Shown: positions 49,790-60,292, counted from the first letter of the stretch. The stretch: 64,000 bases of DNA from Symbiodinium natans (GCA_905221605.1 CAJNDS010001924.1:82001-146000), one strand, 5' to 3'. The notes: a model not told the origin generated them from the sequence alone. Program-made: numbers and translations.

Positions 49790-49890
49790 TTTCAGGGTTT
49801 CAGGGTTTAAGGGTTTAAGGGTTTAAGGGTTTAAGGGTTAAGGGTTTAAGGGTTTAAGGGTTTAAGGGCTTAAGGGTTTAAGGGTTTCAG
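49790..49890. repeat. TTTAAGGG octamer array
   Basis: About twelve units of GGGTTTAA and GGGTTTCA, an 8-bp variant of the heptamer. Confidence 0.95.
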
Positions 49891-50002
49891 GGATCGTGTT
49901 CGGGGGTTGGCCCTCAATGCACCTTTATGCCCCTGAGCTCAGGGTTGTGCGTCGGCACTGCCCTGGCGTGTCCCCCGAGTCAGGCTAGGAACGGCTTGAC
50001 AC

Positions 50003-50119
50003 AAAACCCTAAACCCTAAACCCTAAACCCTAAACCCTAAACCCTAAACCCTAAACCCTAAACCCTAAACCCTAAACCCTAAACCCTAAACCCTAAACCC
50101 TAAACCCTAAACCCTAAAC
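50003..50119. repeat. CCCTAAA array
   Basis: About 16 perfect heptamers. Confidence 0.95.
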
Positions 50120-50335
50120 TTAAGCCCTCAAGCCCTCAAACTCTCAAGCCCCCGAGCCGTCACCTAGGCCGTGACACGCTGAGCCCTGAGCCCAAGTAAG
50201 TGAGACGACGAAGCCATACGGCATGCCTGAGCCCCACAATCCTCCACCAGACACTAGGCACCAAATCCCCCTGACGTTTAGGGTTTAGGGTTTGGGGTTT
50301 AGGGTTTAGGGTTTAGGGTAACCCTCCCCACCGAG

Positions 50336-50381
50336 GACTCGAAAACCTGGCCCGAGGCGATGGACTTCTTGCGTAGTTCAT
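50336..50381 (+). CDS. Candidate exon, unidentified gene
   Basis: It follows CCCCACCGAG and reads DSKTWPEAMDFLRSS before GTAGGG. High third-position GC. A pocket at 50469 after TTTCACAG is a possible next exon. Confidence 0.4.
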
Positions 50382-50579
50382 GTAGGGTTCAGGATTCAGT
50401 ATTCAACATTTTATGGTTTTATGGGTTTGTTTGTTTGATGCAGGCTTTTAGGGTTTAGGTCCGATGTTTCACAGGGTCGGTAAAGGATTGCATGAACCGA
50501 CACACCTAGATGAAGTCTCATAGCAAGGCTCACCTGGGTCTTAACTGACCCCATGTGCTTTTGCGGTCGTGGTGAACGT

Positions 50580-50750
50580 AGGGTTTAGGGTTTAGGGTTT
50601 AGGGTTTAGGGTTACATACATTGCCTTGCCTCCTCTGCCTCTCTCAGGGGACTTTGGGCTTGGGGTGAAGGGTTCCAGTCCCAGGCTGGGTTTAGGGTTT
50701 AGGGTTTAGGGTTTAGGGTTTGGGGTTTAGGGTTTAGGGTTTTGAGTGTT
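50580..50750. repeat. TTTAGGG arrays
   Basis: Two short arrays (50580-50613 and 50690-50745) separated by unique DNA. From 50.75 to 51.0 kb there is unique DNA with a short (CA)n. Confidence 0.9.
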
Positions 50751-51000
50751 TGTGTTGGGGGAGGGGTCCAACAAGCAAACACACACACACACAGCCTTAC
50801 GCTCAGCTTCTTGCTCCTATAAGCCCTCTGGACCATGTAAGTCATACACACGACTCCCAAACGCCTGGTGGCATCCCTAGCGTAAGGCGGTAATCCCACA
50901 AACCCTATAAACCCTCGAAGGCACTCCCCACCCCACGAGAAGCCCTACGAGCCTGTAAATGTCCTGTACCCTGAAACCCTTAACCCTAAGCTTCAACCCT

Positions 51001-51230
51001 ACTAAACCCTAAACCCTAAACCCTAAACCCTAAACCCTAAACCCTAAACCCTAAACCCTAAACCCTAAACCCTAAACCCTAAACCCTAAACCCTAAACTG
51101 TATACCCTAAACCCTAAACTGTATACCCTAAACCCTAAACCCTAAACCCTAAACCCTAAACCCTAAACCCTAAACCCTAAACCCTAAACCCTAAACCCTA
51201 AACCCTAAAACCCTAGAACCCTAGGACCCT
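51001..51230. repeat. CCCTAAA array with two CTGTATACCCTAAAC inserts
   Basis: About 28 heptamers. The 20-bp segment around CTGTATACC occurs twice at 51097-51125, showing a higher-order duplication. Confidence 0.95.
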
Positions 51231-51296
51231 AGACTCGTGCAAGGCTGAGGAGAGCTGCCGAAGTCTCAACTCCCACCTTGCCCCTTGCAGCCGAAG

Positions 51297-51376
51297 CTTA
51301 GGGTTTAGGGTTTAGGGTTTAGGGTTTAGGGTTTAGGGTTTAGGGTTTAGGGTTTAGGGTTTAGGGTTTAGGGTTT
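51297..51376. repeat. TTTAGGG array
   Basis: About eleven heptamers, in opposite orientation to the arrays on both sides. A short exon-like pocket (AEESCRSLNSHLAPC) lies at 51240-51290. Confidence 0.95.
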
Positions 51377-51544
51377 AAAGGTCAGGGATTTCGGGGTTTA
51401 GGGTTTGAGGGTGTTTTGCGGCTTCATTGCTTAGTGCTGACCGAATGCCTTAATTTCGCCTTTGATATTTAAACGGAGTTGTTTTTAGGAGTTTTGTTCG
51501 TTTGTTTTTTTGTTTTTTGTTTTGTTTTTGTCTCTGCTACTGGT

Positions 51545-51890
51545 AAACCCTAAACCCTAAACCCTAAACCCTAAACCCTAAACCCTAAACCCTAAACCCT
51601 AAACCCTAAACCCTAAACCCTAAACCCTAAACCCTAAACCTAGACCCTAGACCCTAAACCCTAACCCCTAGTCGAAACCCTAAGCCCCTAAACCCCTAAA
51701 CCCTAAACCCTAAACCCTAAACCCTAAACCCTAAACCCTAAACCCTAAGCCCTAAACCCTAAACCCTAAACCCTAAACCCTAACCCCTAAACCCTAAACA
51801 CTAAACCCTAAACCCTAAACCCTAAACCCTAAACCCTAACCCTAAACCCTAAAACCTAAACCCTAAACCCTAAACCCTAAACCCTAAAGC
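51545..51890. repeat. Long CCCTAAA array with variants
   Basis: About 46 heptamers with CCTAGA, CCCCTAAA and CACTAAA variants. It is the longest array in the window. Confidence 0.95.
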
Positions 51891-52014
51891 AAAAAAACCC
51901 AAAAACAAAACAAAAAATCTAATTTAATTCTCCGGCCGATTTAAACTCTGCACCCTTAAACCGTAAAGCCTAACTAAACCCATAGAATCGGTCGCAACCC
52001 TGCCACGGCTGCAG

Positions 52015-52067
52015 CCGAGGTGTCGATACACTCGCAGATGGAGAACAGCTGCCAAGCTGCAGATTGA
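52015..52067 (+). CDS. Possible terminal exon
   Basis: It follows ACGGCTGCAG and reads EVSIHSQMENSCQAAD with stop TGA. Unidentified. Confidence 0.35.
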
Positions 52068-52403
52068 GTCGTTTGGGCCTTTTTGAGTCTCGGAGTTGGG
52101 GGCAGGATTAGGGTTCGGGGTTCAGGGGGACCTGGACGTCTGTTGTACTCTTGGGGCTGCCCCACAGAAAGCCCTGTCCAGCCACCCATGAGCCTCACCT
52201 AAGCCCTAACACTTCTGGGTGGTCGCAAACAGTGTCGCGCAAACAGCCCCGCACCCGATGCACTGTTCTGTGCACTCCTAAACCCTAATTCTAAACCCCA
52301 AACCCCAAACCCCAAACCCGAAACCCGAAACCCTAAACCCTAAACCCTAAACTAGAGCCCAACGCCCCGGTCACGAAGCGGGTTGCAGCCCAGAAGCGCT
52401 GAG

Positions 52404-52482
52404 CCAAATGCCTCTGCTCCACGAAGAAAGGTTTCGTCCACACCTTGGCGCATGGTCTGAAGGCTGGGTCGTGCTCTACTTG
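52404..52482 (+). CDS. Candidate exon, unidentified gene
   Basis: It follows GCGCTGAG and reads KCLCSTKKGFVHTLAHGLKA, then GSCST, before GTGGGG. Confidence 0.4.
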
Positions 52483-52524
52483 GTGGGGGGATGTTTAGGG
52501 CTTTGGGGTTGAGGGTTTAGGGGC

Positions 52525-52626
52525 CCCCCCCCACCCCCCGCACCCCCCCCACCCCCCCCCCCACCCCCCCCACCCCCCCCCCCCCCCCCACCCCCCCCAC
52601 CCCCCCACCCCCCCCCACCCCCCCCG
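52525..52626. repeat. C-rich tract (G-rich on the minus strand)
   Basis: About 100 bp of C7-C10 runs separated by single A or G. Glycine/tryptophan frames on the minus strand are artefacts. Confidence 0.95.
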
Positions 52627-53071
52627 GCAAGAACATCCAAGTAACTGCCCGGAACCATGGAGGTGAAATCTCCAGCCGCGCATGATCTGTTGTCTGCAGC
52701 ATGGTCCTTTATCGGAATAAATTCCGCACCCTAAGCCCTAGATCCCAAACTCCTAAACCCTAAACCCAAAAGCCCTAGATCCCAAACTCTAAACCCTAAA
52801 CCCTGACTACAAGTAGCTTGAATTATAAGCATCAGGGGGCCCACAGCGACCACAAGGACCGGAGCTCACCTTCGTGAACCAAACCCTACACCCTTTCGTC
52901 CGACCGGGTTTAGGGTTGAGGGTTTAGTTTGTATGGTTTAGGGTTTCGGGTTTAGGGTTTAGGGTTTAGTTTTGTATGGGTAGGGTTTAGGATTTAGGGG
53001 TTAGGGTTAGCCCTAAAGCCCACCCTGCCCTGAGCCATCCGGTGCATCTGTGTGGGGCTCCCTACGTGTAG

Positions 53072-53256
53072 ATTTTTGTTCTGTTGTTTACATTGTGGTC
53101 TGGGTCCTCACTGCAATATACTCCCTAAAGAGGATACCCACAAGGTACCCAGAAATTAGAACCTGCAGATTATATCTTTTTGTGTTCCTTCGCAGACAAA
53201 CCCCACTAAACAAAGAAGCGCGACCTTGTCGATACTTAGGTTACTGTGAGCTGTGA
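53072..53256 (+). CDS. C-terminal exons of a small membrane protein
   Basis: Exon 53072-53144 follows TACGTGTAG and encodes FCSVVYIVVWVLTAIYSLKR, a transmembrane helix. A 51-bp intron (GTACCC...TTCCTTCGCAG) follows. Exon 53196-53256 continues in phase with QTPLNKEARPCRYLGYCEL and stop TGA. Unidentified. It may be the 3' end of the gene upstream. Confidence 0.45.
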
Positions 53257-53705
53257 CCAGACGGCACAGACCCAGCGTCGGCTTTGGTTTTCTTGTTCAA
53301 GCCAGGGTTCCGAATCTGCTGTTTGTATAGGTTTAGGGACGCAGCTTCTCGCGCCTCGCGCATGAGCTCCATGGATACATCTTCGCCGCAGGAGCCAGCG
53401 TTTGCAAAGGCCGCTCGGGCTGGTTCTGCACATAGCATAAATGCCCAAATCCACCTACAACCTACCCTAAACCCTAAACCCTAAACTCTAAGCCCTAAGC
53501 CCTAAACTCTGGTTTGGAGGACCATTCGGGTGACTAGGATCCAGGGATGGTAGGACTTCAGGAGTAGGATGTTTAGGAACTTGTTCAGGTTGCAGTGAGC
53601 CAGGGGCACGTAGGGTTGGCTATGCTCCACCAACCTCTCCTCCTGGTCAAGGTGCTCGTGTTTCTGGTGGCTATGCTGGACTCGAACTGAACGACTGAAC
53701 CCCAT
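53241..53705 (-). CDS. Probable minus-strand 3'-terminal exons
   Basis: The minus frame 53705-53518 (after CGTTCAG, ending before GTCCTCC) reads VQHSHQKHEHLDQEERLVEH, then PLAHCNLNKFLNILLLKS, with very high third-position GC, while the plus strand is full of stops. A second exon after TATGTGCAG (53427) continues in phase as NQPERPLQTLAPAAK, then WSSCARREKLRP, with stop TAA. A longer alternative frame also exists (SMELMREAREAAS). It would run tail-to-tail with the plus gene ending at 53256. Unidentified. Confidence 0.45.
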
Positions 53706-53736
53706 GTCTACCCCTAAACCCTAAACCTTAAACAAG

Positions 53737-55598
53737 AACCGTCAAAAAGACTCTTCAAGGATGACGCCGATGGCGCAGCATCAGCCGATGCATCACCGGC
53801 TTCTGATTCTGACGACTCCATCACCGTCCACTTGCTCCACGCATCTGGTCGTTCCATCCCTGTTTCAGTGCCTCGGTAGCTGAGCGGTAGCTGAGTGTTG
53901 CCCTTTTGCACTTCTTGGGTTCTGGGTTTTCCCTTGTTAATGTAGCCAACACCCGAAAGAGTGTACCCTTATTGTAAATATGGGTGCTGAGCTACCAAGG
54001 TGCAGATCTCGAATACCATCCGTGATGTCACTGAGCTTGCTTGATAGCTTTTGGGCTCTTAGAATCCTGGACCAAGCTAAGCCTCGAAGCCCCCAGGCCG
54101 AAGCATGTGCTTGCAGCGTGCAGGTGAAGCACCGGATCCGGAAGACCTACGAACATGAAGGCGCCCCTCCTGGCTACTCTGATGGCTCTGTTCTGAAGCT
54201 CATTCTGGGCTCGATGGAACTCGAAGCACGGCATGGCACCGAAAACCCAGAATCGCCCTTTAAAGCGCAACAGTAAGTATCAGGGTATGTCTACACCTCT
54301 TCTTGAAATAATTGAATGCCCAGAGATGCCCTCATTTCCTGTTTTTTTTTTTTTTTTTTTTGGGGGGGGGGGGGGGGGGGCAGTTCCCCTTATAAACCCT
54401 TCAAAGCCAAGAAGAGCGCCCTGCTTGCATTCCTACCCCCCAATACACCCTAAGTTTCAGCCACTTCTAAGGGTTCCCCATTCTTGGAAGAAGCTTATGG
54501 TTTAAGCTTTGCAGGCTGAAGCCGTTTAGGGCTCATCCAGTGTTTTGTGCCACGTTAGACTGAGGAAGAGGACGAACTAACAGTGGCTGATCATGGTATC
54601 GAAGACGGGGAGACACTGACCATCGTCGTGCGCCTCGCCAAAATTCGTAAGCCCCGAGCACGTCAGGCAGAATTCCTACACAGGTCTGCAATCTCTGAGG
54701 CCCTAAACCCCAAAGCGTACACCTGACAGCCCGTTCAAGAAAGTAAACTTCAAGCGCCCAAAAAGCAAAGCACCTCCTAACAGGTCTTCCGGTTCAGGGT
54801 TGAAGGTTGATATAGGGGAGGGGTGCAAAGCCTTTGGACCCGTGATTCCTGCCCTCACCCTAGAGTGGCCCGAAACCCTAAGCCATAAAGCCCACTGAAT
54901 CACCACAACCCTAAACCCCAAACCCCAAACCCCAAACCCGAAACCCTAAACCCTAAACCCTAAACCCTAAACCCGAAACCCTAAACCCTAAACCCTAAAC
55001 CCTAAACCCTAAACCCTAAACCCAGCCCCAAGGCAGCCATCAAGGTGGCGGTCCTTGACAGCGAATCTCCACATGATTCGACAGCTGGGGCAGACTCCTC
55101 CTCCGCCGCGGAGTTTGTTCTGGGATATGCAGGGACGTCGGGGTTAGGGTTTGGGGTTTGGGGTTTAGGGTTTAGGGTTTAGGGTTTAGGGTTTGGGTGG
55201 AGGTCTAGGCGGTTTAGGATTCAGGAGACGTTAGGGGGTTGCGGGCTTGGGTTGGGAATTTATTCCGAGGTCTTCGGCTTGAGGTATGTTGGTCTTCGGC
55301 GCGGCTGAATGTACAGCTGAGCTGTCTCCTGCTCAAGAAACCCCAATAGCCAAAACGAGGATGGGCCAGATGACTGGAATCCCACTATACACCTCAGAAC
55401 CCTAAAACCCCCAACTCTCTCCTAAACCCCCCTAATGCAGTTGTTTTTTGTTGTTTAGAGCTTAGGGCCTTTTTTGATTTTTGGGATTTAGGGCTTGTCG
55501 GAAAGCATACAGAGAGAGCAGATGCAGCTCAGACACCAGCCTGCACGCCTCAGACTTGCAGGACATTGTTCTGAATCACCTCCTGAACGATCAGAGGG
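53737..55598 (+). CDS. Ubiquitin-like-domain protein, multi-exon
   Basis: Exons: 53737-53867 (acidic head DDADGAASADASPASDSDD, then ITVHLLHASGRSIPVS), 54000-54026 (VQISNTIRD), 54124-54225 (VKHRIRKTYEHEG, then SVLKLILGSMELE), 54559-54646 (TEEEDELTVADHGIEDGETL, then TIVVRLAKI). Joined, they give a full ubiquitin-like fold: two N-terminal strands, the helix VKHRI, and the L-x-LIL and GIEDGETLTIVV strands. Later exons 55033-55142 (AIKVAVLDSE, then AAEFVLGYAG) and 55513-55598 (SDTSLHASDLQDIVLNHLL) are phase-linked to each other, though not yet to 54646. Intron 1 is an introner-like insertion. Intron 3 would use a GC or GA donor. There is no C-terminal GG, so it is a domain within a larger protein rather than a conjugating modifier. 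The partner is unknown. Confidence 0.65.
53872..53999. mobile_element. Introner-like element forming a GT-AG intron
   Basis: CTCGGTAGCTGAGC...GCTGAGCTACCAAG, 128 bp, with about 13 of 15 complementary terminal bases, flanked by GTGC duplications (53868-53871 and 54000-54003). Splicing from the first GTGC to the second joins IPVS to VQIS, restoring the ubiquitin-like domain. Confidence 0.85.
54343..54382. repeat. T-run joined to G-run
   Basis: About 20 T followed by about 19 G inside intron 3 of the ubiquitin-like gene. Confidence 0.95.
54905..55023. repeat. CCCTAAA/CCCCAAA array
   Basis: About 16 units, ending 10 bp before the exon at 55033. Confidence 0.95.
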
Positions 55599-55869
55599 GT
55601 TAGGGTTGCGGGTGTCGGGGTTTTGGGCGTTTAGGGTTCCCAGGCTTTTGGTGTTAGGGTTTAGGGTGTGTAGATTGAGGTAAACTCACAACCCTTGGAC
55701 CCTAAGCCCATGAACCCTAAGCCCCACACCCTAACCCCAAGAGTTTAACTTTTAGGGTGCGGTGTTTCGGGTTTAGAGTTTCAGGGGTTAGCTTAAGGTT
55801 AATGAGGGTTAAGGGATTTAGGGTCTAGGGGTCTAGGGCTTAAGGTCTAGGAGTTTCAGGGTGTAAGGT

Positions 55870-55954
55870 TTGGTGGTACCTTCCCGATGGTTCTCTCGAT
55901 GTATCGCCAGTATCTTTTATTGGTTCTGTCCAGGTTGTGCAGGGCTTCCCGGTA
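55870..55954 (-). CDS. Possible minus-strand exon
   Basis: The minus frame reads RGMYREALHNLDRTNKRYWR, then YIERTIGK, before GTACCACC, a GT donor, with 20 of 28 codons ending in G or C. It lies inside the run of plus-strand exons, so it is either an overlapping gene or chance. Confidence 0.3.
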
Positions 55955-56174
55955 CATGCCGCGCTTCAAACCCTAACTACCCTGGACCCCCAAACCCCCG
56001 AACCAATAGATCCATTTGTATACAACCTAAGGGAATATTACGAACTTAATTGTTATCAAGCTTCTAAGGAGACTATAGGAACCGTGAACCCTCTGAGCCC
56101 TAGCGTAGCTGCCCCAAGTCGAGAAACAAACGTTGCGCTTCAATGTGGGCCTGGGGCCAGGCTGCTCTGTGCAG

Positions 56175-56257
56175 TTGAGCAGTGTGCTGGTGGGCACATG
56201 CCCCGGACTCCGATTAAGAAACAAAGGCGCAAAAGATGCATGGAGCAAAGTCCACAT
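56175..56257 (+). CDS. Possible exon
   Basis: It follows CTCTGTGCAG and reads LSSVLVGTCPGLRLRNKGAK, then DAWSK. Third-position bias is weak. Unidentified. Confidence 0.3.
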
Positions 56258-56621
56258 AGACCCTAAGCCCGAAGCCCAAGAGCACCAGGATGTTGCGAAA
56301 TGGGGCTTATAGGATTTTGGGCTCTGTGGGGGTTGAGGGTTCAGCTCTTCATACAATCTAAGCCGTACAACCCTACAGCACGCCCTTCAGTCCTACAACC
56401 CAAAATCTCAGCCTCATATGACCAACCCTGCAAGCCCTCGATCATCTAACCCTGTGTCCTAAACACATAACCCACACCTGGAAGCCTGCAGCGAACGCCC
56501 TAGGCACCTCACCCTCAGGCCGCAAAACTCTTAAGCGCTTCGGGGGTTAGGGTTTAGGGTGGTGGCACCCTAGAACACCTAAACCCTCTAAGCCCTAAGC
56601 CCGAAGCCAGTTCTTTGGCAG

Positions 56622-56671
56622 GTGTGGATCGGCTACACAGACATCGACCAAGACACGTGCCCTCGGCGGCA
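56622..56671 (+). CDS. Candidate exon, unidentified gene
   Basis: It follows TTCTTTGGCAG and reads VWIGYTDIDQDTCPRR, ending before a GC donor (GCTTAGGG). Confidence 0.45.
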
Positions 56672-56870
56672 GCTTAGGGTTGTGCTTGGAGAGTTTGGGG
56701 TGGGTTTCAGAGATTTCGGGTTTAGATTTCAGGGTTGGTCAGACGCGCCTGTAGTTGAGGGTGTTTGGGGAGTAAGGGGCTGAGGATTTAGGGTGTGGGG
56801 CAGTGTAGGGTTTGGGTTTTTTGGTTTGGGGACTTGAGGGTTTTAGGTGTTGGGGGGAGTTCGCTTGAAG

Positions 56871-56967
56871 TCCCCTTTCGGTTTCACTTTTACTTCCCTC
56901 CTCACGATGGAGCCGGAAATTGACTCGAAGTACCCTAGCAGAGTCTCCTCAACAATGGACGCCTTGG
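56871..56967 (+). CDS. Candidate exon, unidentified gene
   Basis: It follows CGCTTGAAG and reads SPFGFTFTSLLTMEPEID, then SKYPSRVSSTMDALG. The ATG at 56907 could alternatively be a start. The 3' end is unclear. Confidence 0.4.
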
Positions 56968-57376
56968 GAAATCCTAAGGCCTAGACCCCGAAGCCCAAAG
57001 CGCTGTAATGGCTATGGATTTAGGGTCCCAAGACTCCGCCCCCAGAACGCAATAAGCCTTCACCGCGATTCATCTCACTTGGTTTTGATGGACGGGTTCG
57101 AGTTTAGGGCTTAGGGAACTCTCAACCCTGAATTCTAAACCCTGAACCCTAAATTCAAGTTTAGGGTTTAGGGTTTTGAGGTTAGGGCATTAGAAAGACA
57201 AAATAGGGACCCCCCCAAACGGGCCCGAATCTACTCTCTAGCCCTATACTCGTTAAGAAAGGGTCGCCGAACCCCCATGCAACCTTGGGGGGTGCTAGGC
57301 TACCTGTCTACAAGGGGTTAGGGTTTAGGGTTTATGCCTGAGAGCTTCTGAAGTGACAGTATGGGTGACTGTTGAG

Positions 57377-57476
57377 GCTCCTGTATTTCCGAGAGGCACT
57401 ATACCTGGAGCGACAGCACGCAGGACGACTTTACCAATTTCGCCTGGCTCTCATCCTGATGATCGGTCATGCCCCA
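57377..57476 (+). CDS. Candidate exon, unidentified gene
   Basis: It follows GACTGTTGAG and reads LLYFREALYLERQHAGRLYQ, then FRLALILMIGHAP. Helical. A second open frame exists with lower third-position GC. Confidence 0.4.
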
Positions 57477-57524
57477 GTTTCGGTGGTTTTGAGTTTATTG
57501 GGTTTCAGGGTCTGTCTCTCTGGC

Positions 57525-57589
57525 TCTCTCTGTCTCTCTCTCTCTCTCTCTCTCCTGTCTCCCTCGCCCTCTCTCTCTCTCTCTCACTC

Positions 57590-57628
<39 letters not shown>
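57525..57628. repeat. (TC)n microsatellite
   Basis: About 100 bp of TC/CTC repeats. Serine/leucine (plus) and arginine/glutamate (minus) frames over it are artefacts. From 57.65 to 58.03 kb no gene is seen. Confidence 0.95.
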
Positions 57629-57630
<2 letters not shown>

Positions 57631-58036
57631 CCTTGCTTCTTCTCTGCTTCTAGGCTTAAGGCCTAAGTTGCTGCTTCTAGGTTTTGCATCCCGCATTTTG
57701 CGCCGCCTTAAGCACTTTCACGCCTTGTGAGATGGGCCCCGAAACACTGAACTGTAAAACCCTAAGTTTGAGATTTTCCACCCTCCCGTAAGCACTGAAC
57801 CCGAATACCTCCTTCAACCTGAATTCCTAGCTTCTTAAAGGCCAAAAGGGGTAGGGTTTAACCTTAAACCAAAAGAAACAACTGCTGTTAAGGGACAAAT
57901 GCGGCACCTGTAGTTCTTAATTCTTAATGCCCTACAAGGCATACGATTACAAATAAGGTGTGGACTTGTAAGATCACCGCAGGCTATAGAAAGAAAGAGC
58001 GCGAGGAGAATGGATTTCGCTGAGTCGCAAGATCTA

Positions 58037-58146
58037 CTTGGAGGTTCATGAGAAGCTTGAAGTAGGAGTGTGATGTCGGAGAACTGTAGTTACAGCCAGG
58101 TCTTTAACCGGCCAAAACTGTGGACCTTCGCTCATGAACCTCCAAG
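58037..58146. mobile_element. Inverted-repeat element with perfect 16-bp ends
   Basis: CTTGGAGGTTCATGAG at 58037 and its exact complement CTCATGAACCTCCAAG at 58131. The 110-bp unit has no coding frame. The ends begin CTTGG and finish CCAAG, like the introner family, but the rest differs. Confidence 0.7.
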
Positions 58147-58235
58147 CAGCCTTGACCTTAAACCCGAGATCCAGAAGCCTACGGCCTACACCCGGAACTC
58201 TGACCCTGAGCCGCGCCTCTTCGTGCACACCTGAG

Positions 58236-58277
58236 GCGAAGAACTGTACCGGCCACGAGGGCGAGGCCTCGCTCAGG
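58236..58277 (+). CDS. Candidate exon, unidentified gene
   Basis: It follows GCACACCTGAG and reads AKNCTGHEGEASLR before GTTTAA, phase 0 at both ends, with 13 of 14 codons ending in G or C. A TTTAGGG array follows at 58290-58350. Confidence 0.45.
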
Positions 58278-58896
58278 GTTTAATTTGCACGTTTAGGGTT
58301 TAGGGTTTAGGGTTAGGGTTTGGGGTTTAGGGTTTAGGGTTTAGGGGGTTTAGGGCGGCACTTCTCGCCAGGCCTAGGGGCTAGAAAGCATCAGTCATAT
58401 GAGGAATGGAGCCCAAATCCGTTCAGCTGTCTGGTAAACTGGATCCTAAACCCTAAGCCCATCCTATATCATCGAGGCTGCATTCGCCCCTAATCCTTGT
58501 AAAATCCATATGAGCCCTCGACCCGAAACCCTGTAAACCCTACGAGGCCAAGACAACTCTTACCTCCTGGTGACCCTAAACGCCCTAAGTGAACTGCTAC
58601 ACTCCTTACCCTAAACCCCTAAACCCTGAAATTTATCTCTCACCCTCAACCCTGACCCCAGACCCAACGCAGTGAGAAATGCCGCTGCGCCCAGCACCGG
58701 TAGGCCGGCTGCAGTTTGCCTGAGGCGCTGTTGGGCTGGAGGGGACGGGAGGTTTTGGGCTTGAAGGGGGTCTTGAGGAGTCTAGAGTCCGTGTACGTTT
58801 GCGAGCTTGGTGTGCGTGGTTTGCGCTTTGGGCTTTATCGATGTCAGCCCTACACCCTAGAACCTACGCCCTAAACCTCAAAGCTCTGACATTGAG

Positions 58897-58990
58897 AAGC
58901 GCCTGCACCACAGCCCAAGCCGTGTCCAAACAAAAGGAAAAGCCAAAGGCGGCGGCTGTGCTTGAAACTTTTGAACACGTCGCAGAGCGG
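58897..58990 (+). CDS. Candidate exon, unidentified gene
   Basis: It reads SACTTAQAVSKQKEKPKA, then AAVLETFEHVAER, before GTAGGC. The acceptor is probably GACATTGAG or the CACAG 20 bp later. Confidence 0.45.
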
Positions 58991-59162
58991 GTAGGCTGAG
59001 AGTCCGGCGATCGATGCGACCATCATGGACCCCTTACTTTCCTGATAGTTCTTCATCTTCAGAAGGAACTGCCTAACGTCTCGCTTCAAAAACCCTTCTG
59101 GGGTGTTAGATGGTGACTACTTCCCTATCCTTTCCCGACCCTAGATTACCCAATTATCCCAG

Positions 59163-59258
59163 GGAGTAACCTCTGAGGTGCAGCAGCAGTGGTACCACAG
59201 CACCGGGGTGGAAAGAAGCCCTTTCGCACGAGGTCCCAGTCACACACGGCCTGGCCTG
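59163..59258 (+). CDS. Candidate exon, unidentified gene
   Basis: It follows CCAATTATCCCAG and holds 32 codons (GVTSEVQQQWYHSTGVER, then SPFARGPSHTRPGL) before GTCTGT, phase 0 at both ends. Unidentified. Confidence 0.45.
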
Positions 59259-59679
59259 GTCTGTTGAAGAGTTAGGCTTTAGGGTTGAAAGGCTAGTCCA
59301 CAATGCTGATACGCTTCTAGCGCATTTGGCAGTGGATTTTATGGTCTGGGCTGTTAGGGCTTGGGGTTTTGGGTTTTGAAAGTTTGGGGTGTAGGGCTGT
59401 TGAGTTGTTCTGGAGGAGGGCCGGTGAGGTTTCTTCCAATGGTCGACTGGGCACTTCTAAGTCCTTGATGTGTTGACTACGGCTACGGCTCAAGGTTTCA
59501 GGGTTTTGGTTGGTTTTAGAGTTTAGGGTTTACGGCCAAGGCTGCCTGATACGTGCAAAAGTCCACCTCTGCCTAGTTCTCACCGGGAAGTGCGAACCCT
59601 ACAGACAAACCGCAGTATGAGGAGGTGGGGGGGGGTGGGGTACTTCTCCCTGGGTCTTTGTAGAACCTTCCAAACCCAG

Positions 59680-59771
59680 GTCTGCAAGAAGAACGCCCAG
59701 CTTCCTGTGTCGCTACAGCTCAACACCACCGCAACGAGCTCCGCGCTCAGAGGGTGCAGGGATGAGGGCTT
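59680..59771 (+). CDS. Candidate exon, unidentified gene
   Basis: It follows TTCCAAACCCAG and reads VCKKNAQLPVSLQLNTTATS, then SALRGCRDEG, before GTAGGG (or stop TAG). Confidence 0.45.
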
Positions 59772-60292
59772 GTAGGGTTTACGGTGGGGCCTTTTCAGCT
59801 CGGAGATCTCCCAAACAGGGTTTCGGGTTGAGAAGGTTCGTTTTCAGGCCGTTCTTCTTTCATTTTTCAGTTTTGGGTCAGTCTAGGGTTTTCCCCTAAC
59901 CCAATTTGATTTTGTGGGGTCCTAGGGAACCTCGGTGAACCCCAACCCCTAAGTATTCCTTGGCTACTGAACAAGCCACAATAAACACGCGTTTCATCCT
60001 TGGGATACCACGGAACCTCTCTCTCTCTTAGACCCTAGGCCCCTCAATCTAAAACCCTAAATCCTTTCTGTTCGCAAGTTGCTGGGCTCTTAAACCCTAA
60101 GCCCCAAACCTTTCCAGGAACCCTAAACCCTCAACCCTGAGCCCCAAACCCTTTTGAATGTCGACTTCCAGGAACCGGGGAAAAACTCTGAACCCTAAAC
60201 CTTCAATTTCGGGTTTGGGGCTTAGTGTCTAGGGTTTAGGGTTTAGGGTCTAGGGTTCAGGGTTTAGGGTTTAGGGTTTAGGGTTAACAAAG

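Noticed and set aside
52476-52702. Glycine/tryptophan-rich minus-strand frames
   Set aside because: Translation of a C-run tract.
57353-57730. Serine/leucine-rich and RE-repeat frames
   Set aside because: Mostly a (TC)n microsatellite; only the unique part at 57377-57476 was kept as a candidate exon.
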